Below, in pieces: positions 7,589 through 15,087 of a stretch of 64,000 nt of DNA (position 1 is the first letter of the stretch; the number at the start of each line of letters is the position of its first letter). The stretch spans positions 620,001 through 684,000 of the forward strand of contig NZ_WPYP01000001.1 of the NCBI RefSeq assembly GCF_013030985.1, given 5' to 3'. Under the pieces are notes generated by a model, which searched no databases, was not told the origin of the DNA, and was given only the letters and a program-made list of their open reading frames with translations. The DNA comes from Ruegeria arenilitoris. Its GTDB lineage: Bacteria > Pseudomonadota > Alphaproteobacteria > Rhodobacterales > Rhodobacteraceae. Both the position numbers and the translations under genes were made by a program.

Positions 7589-8596
7589 CTACTGAGACCA
7601 GTCCGCCCGTGTACCACGAGCATCAAGATGCACAAAATCTCTATACTCTCCAATTCCACCTTCGAATACACCGTCTTCCCTAATTCGGCGGAAATACTGC
7701 GCCAACTGCGCCGCCGACCAGTTTGAAGACATAACATCAACTCCTAAGAACGACATCTGTACGCTTTGACTAGTGCTTCCGATACAAGAATTATATTGGG
7801 GTGTTCGATAAGCACTTACTATTTTCACGTCGGCGTCAGTGCTGTCTCGCAAAACATCAAGTGCCCTTGTGACACCAACAATGTTTGGCCACATGGCCTT
7901 TGGCGGTGGGCCGTTCAACCCGTAGCACCGATTACCCACATCATGGTGAGCCCCACCCATTACAAGCAACTCTTCAGGTTGTACAAACTTTACGCCATTG
8001 TCAGAAAGAAACTGCGAAAACTCTTCGATGAACGCGGGATCGAGATCGCCCACTCCCACTGCTCGAGTAGATGCAATACCCTGTCGCTGCACGATGCTAG
8101 TATTGCGCTGAGCATATCCAACCTCTCCATAGGCCCAGGATAGTTCGCGACTTAATTCGGCCAACATAATTTGGTCCGGTTCGCTCAAATCGTCGTCGCC
8201 TTCAGCAATCAGATTTGCACGATCTCGTTCTAACTCGTTTATGGTTTCCCTAATCGTTTTTCTGCGCAATTTGAGTTCCTCGTGATATTCATCCCATGCA
8301 TCTTTGGATGCATCGTCCGCAAGGTAACTAAAATACTCAGCAAACCTGATGCGTAACTCGATATCTTGCGAAATTCCATTGTCGATATACTGAGTTACGA
8401 AACTTCGGTAGTCGTTCGTCCGCTTCGAGTGCTCTTGGATTAGCTGAATCCAGTAGGGCAGTATGGCCGCAACCAAGCCCACGATTGTAGTGCCAAAAAC
8501 AACCTTATAAAAACCCCACCGTGCTTCGTATCTTCGTGTTTCAGCTTCGGCATGAAGGGTCAAAAACTTATCGATTTCGTCGTCTTTTTCCGACAT
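7589..8596 (-). CDS. membrane-anchored, degenerate M15-peptidase-like protein
   Basis: This 335-residue protein has three parts. Residues 1-28 are charged and cytoplasmic-looking, 29-50 form one membrane helix, and 60-160 are charged helices likely to coil. The C-terminal third (about 235-335) resembles the peptidase M15/YcbK (DUF882) fold: SAYRTPQYN at 261-269, D287, and FVHLDARG at 322-328. The usual zinc ligand seven residues before D287 is Q280 rather than His, so the metal site is incomplete and hydrolysis of peptidoglycan is doubtful. GC is lower than in neighbours, and the gene has its own terminator and a 261-base upstream gap, so it is an independently expressed cargo gene. It could be a cell-wall-binding sensor, a superinfection factor or a lysis relic. 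Confidence 0.65.
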   Translation of the reverse strand: MSEKDDEIDKFLTLHAEAETRRYEARWGFYKVVFGTTIVGLVAAILPYWIQLIQEHSKRTNDYRSFVTQYIDNGISQDIELRIRFAEYFSYLADDASKDAWDEYHEELKLRRKTIRETINELERDRANLIAEGDDDLSEPDQIMLAELSRELSWAYGEVGYAQRNTSIVQRQGIASTRAVGVGDLDPAFIEEFSQFLSDNGVKFVQPEELLVMGGAHHDVGNRCYGLNGPPPKAMWPNIVGVTRALDVLRDSTDADVKIVSAYRTPQYNSCIGSTSQSVQMSFLGVDVMSSNWSAAQLAQYFRRIREDGVFEGGIGEYRDFVHLDARGTRADWSQ

Positions 8597-8857
8597 TGTT
8601 CCTAAAATGCCTTATCGAATGCTCAAAAATACTAATTGAATATATGCTAAGCAGAAGCACCCATTTAAGCAACCTTGGCACCTTCGAATGTAATCATTTG
8701 ATCGTTCGCACACCCATTTATCGGCGCCTAGGCACCAAGGACCTCCTGCACAACAGTGCCACTTCGAGCAGACCTCCCCATAGCGAAGTGTATTTCCAAG
8801 CCAAATGGACGCCGCAAACCTGCGACGCCCCTCTCTCTATCAATAGGCTACCAATAC

Positions 8858-11266
8858 TCAAATACCCGCCTGATCCAAAGTCTTGGACATATGCTCGCGA
8901 TACGCAGCCAGCACGTCCTCAATAGACGCTTCAACGTCTGCGACCTTTTCAAACACGAATTGTCTGTTTCGCCCGCGTGAGACGCGCCAGCCGTGGGTTT
9001 TCTCGATCAACCCACCAGCCTGCACAATGCGCGGTGAAATAGCACGCGCGTTTCCGGGGATGTCCTTGGGCGAAACTGTCTGAGCCAGATCGCCGAAGCC
9101 AGATTTCATCTCAAGAAACAACTCAGTCGCAGAAAAGCTGCGCAGTGTGCCAATAGCTTGATCGAAGCCAGCTAGGAAGTCAGTCAGGAAAACATAGACA
9201 CTGTCGGCTGCCGCCGCCTCGGACGCCATTTCAAGCCGCATCGCCGCATATCGCTGACCGAACCACCCCTCATCTCGACCAAGCAAACGGGCGACACACT
9301 CGCCAACGCGGGAAAACACACCAAACCTACTGCTTGACTGCTTAATCGCGTGTACGTCGCGGAGAACGGCTGAGACAAGCGAATACAATGCTCCGCGCCA
9401 CTGGGCGATGTGCGACTTGCGATAGGCTCGGAATTCGTCTTCATCCATGTAGGACTTTGGCCGAGTAAGTGTCACCCGCACTATGCGTTCAATCAGGTCT
9501 TGTTTGTAAAATGTGGGATCAAGACCAGCGATCATCAGCGGTCGCATGGCGTCGAGAGCGAACACACCGCCGTCTGAGTACAGCTTTCGCTTGGTCAGGC
9601 CACCGCCAGTAGACAAGCGACACAGCGCGTCAGACATACTCGCCAGCGTCGTCACGTTGTCAAAAGACATAACTGCCGACTGGTACGAAGATGTCACCAG
9701 ATCATCCTCGCTTTTCGGTTCACCACCAAGCGCACCCACCTTAGGATCGACAATTTCGATCAGAGTAGAAAGTGTCGATGACTTCGCCGAACCTGCTGAA
9801 CCATCGAGAATTGCGATGGGACATTGTTCACCGGGGTTAATGATCGCTGTGACCATCCACGCGAGCAAAAACACCATTGAATCTTCATCCACGTTCAAAA
9901 ACTCGATCAGATCGGACAAGTCACCTTGCTCTGGCATCGACATGGGCAAGCCAACACCTTTGCGAAATTGAACAGGCGCATCGTTGTTCACGCGCCATCC
10001 GGCATCGTCGATCTCAATGATCGTGCAGTCTCTATCAGCCAGAAACACATATCGCTTGCCACCAACACGTGCGAACCTCAGATCAACCTTTTCGGGGCTG
10101 GCTTCGGCAGCCTCTGCGAGGGCAATCATCTGGGCAGATTTCACGTCTTGCTCCGCTGGCATCTTTTGATAGGCACGTAACATCCCAAGTGCTGTCGCAT
10201 TTCGAAACTCAGCATCTTCAATGCGAACCCAGTCGCGTGGTTTAAGTTCGGCGTAGGCAACATTCGATTGATCGCGGATGATGCGCACGTCTGTCAGAAA
10301 ATCGAGAGCGAGGAGCTTGCGTTTCTCTGTGGCCGTGAACGGTATCTTGCCTTTGTATCCATTTGCCTGCGCGATGCGCCAGAACGACAACGGGGTGTAC
10401 TTTGACGCGCTGGTAAGCCTGTCCCACTCCGCATCGTCACCTTGTTGATACTCGGGCGACGTTTGAGACCATTTAAGCCAACGCTCGCGAGCCCAATCGC
10501 TTTCCTTGCCGAACGCTGCCTGCAAACAAATACCAGCGGCTCCCCAATCTGAGCGATTGTCAGCGTCGTATCTCTTGATAAAAGCTTCAAAGGCATCAAC
10601 TCGGTTTTCCTCGCCAGATGCTTCGGCTGGCTTGCGACCTCTCTTTTTTCCTGCGTAATGATCGACAATGGTATCCTGCGGGACGGTTTCGTAGATCGAA
10701 CCGTCGTCAGCCAACGCCATTCTGTAAGACTTACGTCCAAATGGAAGCGCACAAACCTGCTTTCCAATACCTTTTGGAAGCACCTCAACGAAGCCGTCCG
10801 CGAGCTCACCTCCGGGTTTGCGTTCGAGATTTGCTTTTTTCAGAATGTGATCGGCAAGCTCTTTCATCACGTCCACGCGCTTCGGCGAGTCGAACGTGAC
10901 CCAGATGTGCATTCCGTGACCACTACCTGAAAGGAACATTCTGTAAGGGATGTCGATTTCAGCAAGAACAGATGCGACGCGAGCCACATGCTCATGGATC
11001 GTTTCAATCGACATACGTTCGTTGTGGTCGTCGAAATCGAAAATCATAAAACGCGTGTGTTCACGCGCGTCGGGATCGCTTTCGGTTCCAACATTGAGCC
11101 AGATAGCGCGGCAATTTTCGCCGCGCATCTGATGCTCGTTTATCATATCGTCCGTCAACGGTTCATTGATCGGGCGATACCACCATTCTTGTTTACTTGA
11201 GTTCCACTCGCGAACGGAATGGCCGCTTTGATCGGCAGCGGCACGCCATTGTTTCAAACATTCCAT
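8858..11266 (-). CDS. AEP primase-helicase (replication protein)
   Basis: An 802-residue multidomain replication protein. Residues about 30-200 are an archaeo-eukaryotic primase (AEP) domain with D77-x-D79 in MIFDFDD and H120 in SGSGHGMHIWV. Residues about 224-303 look like a PriCT-2 domain. Residues about 455-640 form a superfamily 3-like ATPase with Walker A GSAGSAKSS (489-497) and Walker B AVMSFDN (531-537). Such proteins start and drive replication of phages, satellites and plasmids. The ATG is seven bases after the AlpA-like gene's stop with only a weak GGTGA, so the two are probably co-transcribed and coupled. The length and all key residues are intact, so the element can probably replicate itself. 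Confidence 0.85.
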   Translation of the reverse strand: MECLKQWRAAADQSGHSVREWNSSKQEWWYRPINEPLTDDMINEHQMRGENCRAIWLNVGTESDPDAREHTRFMIFDFDDHNERMSIETIHEHVARVASVLAEIDIPYRMFLSGSGHGMHIWVTFDSPKRVDVMKELADHILKKANLERKPGGELADGFVEVLPKGIGKQVCALPFGRKSYRMALADDGSIYETVPQDTIVDHYAGKKRGRKPAEASGEENRVDAFEAFIKRYDADNRSDWGAAGICLQAAFGKESDWARERWLKWSQTSPEYQQGDDAEWDRLTSASKYTPLSFWRIAQANGYKGKIPFTATEKRKLLALDFLTDVRIIRDQSNVAYAELKPRDWVRIEDAEFRNATALGMLRAYQKMPAEQDVKSAQMIALAEAAEASPEKVDLRFARVGGKRYVFLADRDCTIIEIDDAGWRVNNDAPVQFRKGVGLPMSMPEQGDLSDLIEFLNVDEDSMVFLLAWMVTAIINPGEQCPIAILDGSAGSAKSSTLSTLIEIVDPKVGALGGEPKSEDDLVTSSYQSAVMSFDNVTTLASMSDALCRLSTGGGLTKRKLYSDGGVFALDAMRPLMIAGLDPTFYKQDLIERIVRVTLTRPKSYMDEDEFRAYRKSHIAQWRGALYSLVSAVLRDVHAIKQSSSRFGVFSRVGECVARLLGRDEGWFGQRYAAMRLEMASEAAAADSVYVFLTDFLAGFDQAIGTLRSFSATELFLEMKSGFGDLAQTVSPKDIPGNARAISPRIVQAGGLIEKTHGWRVSRGRNRQFVFEKVADVEASIEDVLAAYREHMSKTLDQAGI

Positions 11267-11272
11267 TGCGTA

Positions 11273-11482
11273 TCACCGTACCGCAGCCGGATCGACAATG
11301 CCGCTTTCGATGAAAGCGTTCAGGTCTTCGAGTCTGTAGCGTATACGCCGCCCCATTCTGACGAATTTCGGGCCACGCATTGGCACGGTTGTACGCCACC
11401 ATTCGAGCGTACTTGTTGAATATCCGATGTGATGGGCAGCTTGAGCTGTATCGAGCAATTGCGGTTTTTGAGCGTTAGACAT
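11273..11482 (-). CDS. AlpA-like helix-turn-helix regulator / excisionase
   Basis: A 69-residue protein with a MerR/AlpA-type winged helix: LLDTAQAAHHIGYSTSTLEWW, then a GPKF-RMGRRIRYRLEDL wing. AlpA proteins control excision of satellites and cryptic prophages or act as excisionases. I chose the ATG at 11482 because AGGGA on the minus strand is about eleven bases away, whereas it nearly touches the ATG at 11491. It lies between the integrase and the primase and is preceded by a long structured leader and a promoter with a palindromic operator, which suggests it is the switch gene of the element. Confidence 0.75.
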   Translation of the reverse strand: MSNAQKPQLLDTAQAAHHIGYSTSTLEWWRTTVPMRGPKFVRMGRRIRYRLEDLNAFIESGIVDPAAVR

Positions 11483-11545
11483 GACAAACATATCCCTTTT
11501 CGGGCTATGCCTGCACGTGCGTAGTATCTGGGTTTGGCTCGTCCA

Positions 11546-11613
11546 CGTCAGCTAGGCTGACGCCGGCACTAACCTGCCTCATTGCAGGTACCAGTACTTC
11601 ACCCTCTCAGGTG
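11546..11613 (-). ncRNA. three-hairpin structured leader upstream of the AlpA-like gene
   Basis: On the minus strand three hairpins follow each other. First CACCT-GAGA-GGGTG with a GNRA-type tetraloop (11600-11613), then CCTGC/GCAGG with outer GGTA/TGCC pairs (about 11566-11592), then a 7-bp CGTCAGC/GCTGACG stem with a 3-base loop (11546-11562). None is followed by a T tract, so they are not plain terminators. They lie inside the approximately 190-base transcript leader expected from the promoter at 11679-11707. A cis-regulatory leader or a C4-type antisense RNA of prophages are both possible; I cannot confirm either. Confidence 0.45.
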
Positions 11614-11678
11614 CTCACGGCTTTCAGACCACTTAACGTTTTTTGGTGGGCGCGGTCGTCGGCTTCTTCACATGGTCG

Positions 11679-11707
11679 AACTTAGTAACCGCAAATCAGA
11701 TTTGCAA
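11679..11707 (-). promoter_or_regulatory. predicted promoter with palindromic operator for AlpA-primase operon
   Basis: On the minus strand TTGCAA (11702-11707) and TAAGTT (11679-11684) are 17 bases apart. The perfect palindrome GCAAATCAGATTTGC (11691-11705) overlaps the -35 box and spacer, as expected for a repressor site. The integrase stop is only about 25 bases upstream. Confidence 0.45.
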
Positions 11708-11730
11708 CACGTTTTCCAAATTTTCTCTAT

Positions 11731-12816
11731 TTAAATCAGACCTCTGCGTTTAAACGCTGAGGTGACTTGCGCCATAGGCTCACGCAGCTTCTCGTGATTG
11801 ACCACGATGTACCGCGCGCCAGTGACCGATTGTGGCGTATGGTTCAGCAATCTGCCGACCGTCTCTTCAAGCAAACCCGCTTCCGTCGTGGCAAAGGTTG
11901 CAAAGGTACGGCGATGGTCATGGGCCGACCATGGAATACGCGCGGGGCATTTCAGGTGTAACGCGTTGCGCGTACCGGGAAACACATAGTCGCTTGCGTG
12001 AATCCGAAGCGGATCAAGGATCGAGTGATGTTCAGGCATCAAAGGCAATTCGAAGGCACGACCGTTCTTGGTTTCTGGCAGGTGCAGGTGATCTTCGTGA
12101 ATCTGATCCCAGCGCAGCGAACGTGCTTCATCAAATCGGAGCCCTGTCGCCAATAGAAAACGGTAATAAGCGCGATGCACTTCGTTCTCGAGGGCGTCCA
12201 CAGATTTCCGCCATAGATCAAAATCATCAATGATCTTTTGCGACGGTCTCTCCTCAAACCACTCAATTGCGATGGTTGGGCATTCTGGCAGATCGTGCAC
12301 CCGCCGTGCGTGGTTGTAGATCGAGCGAAAGGACTTCATCACATGGTTCGCGCCGCGCTCGCCATTCTTCGCGACCCGAGCATGGGCACGAACACTATCG
12401 GCTTTCGAAATCTCGTCGAGCGGCATCTTAAGCCAGCTTTTCAAGTGATTGTGCATCTGCGCGCGCACCTGCGCCTTGTTGTGTTCAGAACGCAATTTTG
12501 GCCGTGCAAGGTAATCATCGGTGGCTTGTTCAAGTGTCGGAATGCGGGAGGCGCGGAGACGCTTCGCGACCGCACCCGAAGCATGTTCGGCAACAAGCAA
12601 CGACGCTTCATACCGAGCGTCTGCGACACGCGTCTCCGGCCAGTTGCCCAAATTTGTGCGTGTGGTTTTACCATGCACATCTTTCTGGAAGTAGAAGGTC
12701 TTCTTGGTCTTACCCGCGAATAGGCCGAAACCTTTGATCTCAGTATCCCATATCTTCGCGTTTATCGGTGCGGCTTTGGCTGACGCTTCGGTCAGCTTCA
12801 ATCGTTCAATCGGCAT
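11731..12816 (-). CDS. int: tyrosine-recombinase integrase
   Basis: A 361-residue phage-type integrase with an N-terminal arm-binding domain (residues 5-85), a core-binding domain (90-185) and a complete catalytic domain: R227 in ATGLRFDEA, K250, H299-DH-R302, H326 in LLNH and Y336 in TGARYIV. It inserts and excises the element at an att site. The ATG at 12816 (MPIERLK) gives a normal N-terminus; the frame extends 33 codons upstream but those lack coding character. It is the last element gene on the right; the next gene, a chromosomal PPK2, ends at 13063, so the right attachment site lies in the 250 bases between. Confidence 0.9.
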   Translation of the reverse strand: MPIERLKLTEASAKAAPINAKIWDTEIKGFGLFAGKTKKTFYFQKDVHGKTTRTNLGNWPETRVADARYEASLLVAEHASGAVAKRLRASRIPTLEQATDDYLARPKLRSEHNKAQVRAQMHNHLKSWLKMPLDEISKADSVRAHARVAKNGERGANHVMKSFRSIYNHARRVHDLPECPTIAIEWFEERPSQKIIDDFDLWRKSVDALENEVHRAYYRFLLATGLRFDEARSLRWDQIHEDHLHLPETKNGRAFELPLMPEHHSILDPLRIHASDYVFPGTRNALHLKCPARIPWSAHDHRRTFATFATTEAGLLEETVGRLLNHTPQSVTGARYIVVNHEKLREPMAQVTSAFKRRGLI

Positions 12817-13062
12817 CTTCTCGTCGTCCTTTTTGTAGTGATTTTGTAGGCAGAAACCTGCAACGCGGTATAACACGTCAGGACGACGTTGCGGCGCTTT
12901 CTGCAATAAAATCAACCACTTTGGGAGAAACTAGAAGACGCCAATACTGCACTTCTACGTTTGGGAAGCTGACAGGCTACCATTACATCATACCCGCCGC
13001 GTAGCGCTGGATAACACCGCCCGCCGCGCGACTTCAAGCGGCTTTCCAAGGGCGCATGGCAA
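12817..13062. other. right end of the element, candidate attachment region
   Basis: No gene is visible. Directly before the integrase gene are two direct copies of TTTTGTAG eleven bases apart (12831-12838 and 12842-12849), which could be integrase arm sites. The junction with chromosomal sequence must lie between here and the end of ppk2 at 13063. There is no tRNA gene at this junction. The matching left repeat is outside the window, so the exact core site cannot be read. Confidence 0.4.
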
Positions 13063-13890
13063 TTACTCGGTCCGGGCGCGCAGACTGTCGATCAGAGACT
13101 GATCCACGTCCAATGCCTCGCAGGCCGCGTCCAGCGTCCGCCTGTCCAGATGTTGCGGGCTCAGGTCGATATCCTTGGAAAACGTATCAACAATCGCGCG
13201 CATCGCGCTGATTCTGGCATATTTTTTATTGTTCGCCGGAATGACGTGCCAAGGCGCGATTTCGGTAGAGGTTCGCGCCAGCATTTCGTCCACGGCAACT
13301 TCTGCCTCTGCCCACCTTTCACGGTTGCGGAAATCCTCATAGGTCAGTTTCCACCGTTTCATCGGGTTGCGCAGACGCTCGGTAAAGCGTGCCATCTGCT
13401 CGTCCGGAGAGATGTGGAAGAACAGTTTCACGATCCGGGTGCCATCATCGACCAACATCCGCTCAAAATCGTTGATTTCACGATACGCTGCCCGCCAGCG
13501 TTCTACAGGTGTGAACTTTTCAAGCCGCTCGACCAGAACGCGGCCGTACCAGCTGCGGTCGAAGGCCGAGATGGCGCCTTCGGGGGGTAGTCTTTCCCAG
13601 AACCGCAGCAAGTAGTGACGATTCAGGTAGTAGTTGCGTGGTGCGCCAATCGGCCAGACCTTGAAACTGCGCGGGTCCAGCGCCTGACTGATCCGGCGGA
13701 TTGTGCCGCCCTTGCCCGCCGCGTCCCAGCCTTCAAAAACAAGCACGCCTTTCGCGCCATGAAACAGAAACGCCTGCTGGATCAGCGCCAGTTGGGCCTG
13801 AAGATCGACCAGTTCTTCGAAATAGTCCTGCTTGCTCAGGCGTTTGCTCAGATCGACGTCCGCCAATTTCGGAGGGTGATGTTTGGTCAT
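13063..13890 (-). CDS. ppk2: polyphosphate kinase 2 family protein
   Basis: A 275-residue PPK2 protein, which transfers phosphate between polyphosphate and nucleoside phosphates in the cytosol. The P-loop is EGWDAAGKGG (53-62) and the Walker B/lid region is SAFDRSWYGRVL (108-119), both canonical. I start at the ATG at 13890, with CAGGTG five bases upstream; the longer frame to 14004 runs through the terminator hairpin at 13972-13998 and is not coding. The gene stands alone. The mobile element is inserted just beyond its 3' end but leaves the coding frame intact. Confidence 0.9.
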   Translation of the reverse strand: MTKHHPPKLADVDLSKRLSKQDYFEELVDLQAQLALIQQAFLFHGAKGVLVFEGWDAAGKGGTIRRISQALDPRSFKVWPIGAPRNYYLNRHYLLRFWERLPPEGAISAFDRSWYGRVLVERLEKFTPVERWRAAYREINDFERMLVDDGTRIVKLFFHISPDEQMARFTERLRNPMKRWKLTYEDFRNRERWAEAEVAVDEMLARTSTEIAPWHVIPANNKKYARISAMRAIVDTFSKDIDLSPQHLDRRTLDAACEALDVDQSLIDSLRARTE

Positions 13891-13971
13891 GAAGACACCT
13901 GATTTTTGTTGCGGGCTCGTGTGATTGTCGCAAGCCCCACAAAATCCGGCCTTGATCAGGGTCAAAACGAA

Positions 13972-13998
13972 AAAGGCCGGACACATGGCCCGGCCTTT
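13972..13998 (-). terminator. terminator of the C1 operon
   Basis: Perfect 9-bp stem AAAGGCCGG (13972-13980) with CCGGCCTTT (13990-13998) and a 9-base loop, followed on the minus strand by TTTTCGTTTTG. It ends the three-gene operon that finishes at 14017. Confidence 0.9.
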
Positions 13999-14016
13999 GA
14001 TCATATTCTAAGGAAA

Positions 14017-15078
14017 TCAGGCGCGACGGCGACGGCCACCACCACGGCGACCACCTGCTGCACCGGCAGCACCGGCCTCTTCAGGCGATTTGTTGAACTT
14101 GATCCACGCACCACCATGCGGGTCGTTGTTGGTCAGCAGGTTGGCGGCGCGGATGGCCTCCATTTCCTTGCCCGCGCGCGGCAGGGTCGAACCCAGTCCG
14201 AACATCTGAACAAACGCTTCGTCGTCCATACCTTCGGGCAGGATGATGCCAGCGGCCGCGACGGCCTCTTTCTTCTCGGCGATCTTCTTCTGCGTCACCG
14301 GCAGAGCCACCGGGTTCATGATCGCAGAGGTCATACCAGCGCCCATTGCCATCGGCAGGAAGGCGTTGTTGATGCCGTGACGGTTCGGCAGACCGAACGA
14401 GATGTTGGACGCACCGCAGGTGGTGTTCACACCCAGCTCTTCCCGCAGACGACGGACCAGAGCAAACACCTGCTGGCCAGCCGTTGCCATCGCACCGATC
14501 GGCATCACCAGCGGATCAACCACGATGTCATGCGCGGGGATGCCAAAGTCTGCCGCGCGCTCGACGATCTTGCGAGCCACGTCGAAACGGACATCGGGGT
14601 CTTCCGAAATGCCGGTGTCGTCGTTCGAGATCGCGACAACCGGAACGTTGTATTTCTTGACCAGCGGCAGAACCATCTCCAGACGCTCTTCTTCGCCGGT
14701 GACCGAGTTCAGCAGCGGACGGCCTTCAGCTGCCGCTAGGCCGGCTTCCAGAGCACCCGGAACCGACGAGTCGATGCACAGCGGCACTTCGACCAGACCC
14801 TGCACCAGCTCGACGATCTTGGTCATCAGCGGCGGCTCGGTCTCGTTCGGGTTGGGGTTCGAGTTGTAGACAACGCCCGCGTTGATATCCAGAACGGTCG
14901 CGCCTGCAGCGACCTGTGCGATGGCGTCTTTCTCGACGGTCGAGAAATCGCCTGCTTCCAGTTCAGCGGCCAGTTTCTTGCGGCCGGTGGGGTTGATCCG
15001 CTCACCGATCACGCAGAACGGTTCGTCAAAGCCCAGAACGGCGGTTTTTGTTTTTGATTCTACGACTGTACGGGTCAT
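14017..15078 (-). CDS. methyltetrahydrofolate:corrinoid methyltransferase-like protein (pterin-binding domain)
   Basis: A 353-residue TIM-barrel protein of the pterin-binding (DHPS/MeTr) family. The N-terminus FCVIGERINPTGR and the segments ATVLDINAGV, PLCIDSS and GASNISFGLPNR are signatures of methyl-transfer enzymes that move a methyl group between tetrahydrofolate and a corrinoid. The last 21 residues are an unusual Ala/Gly/Arg tail (GGRRGGGRRRRA) with no known role. It is the last gene of an operon with a methylene-THF reductase and a 'virulence factor' family protein. The set fits passage of methyl groups from methylated compounds into the folate pool. The exact corrinoid partner is not encoded here. 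Confidence 0.8.
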   Translation of the reverse strand: MTRTVVESKTKTAVLGFDEPFCVIGERINPTGRKKLAAELEAGDFSTVEKDAIAQVAAGATVLDINAGVVYNSNPNPNETEPPLMTKIVELVQGLVEVPLCIDSSVPGALEAGLAAAEGRPLLNSVTGEEERLEMVLPLVKKYNVPVVAISNDDTGISEDPDVRFDVARKIVERAADFGIPAHDIVVDPLVMPIGAMATAGQQVFALVRRLREELGVNTTCGASNISFGLPNRHGINNAFLPMAMGAGMTSAIMNPVALPVTQKKIAEKKEAVAAAGIILPEGMDDEAFVQMFGLGSTLPRAGKEMEAIRAANLLTNNDPHGGAWIKFNKSPEEAGAAGAAGGRRGGGRRRRA

Positions 15079-15087
15079 GTCCGTTCC

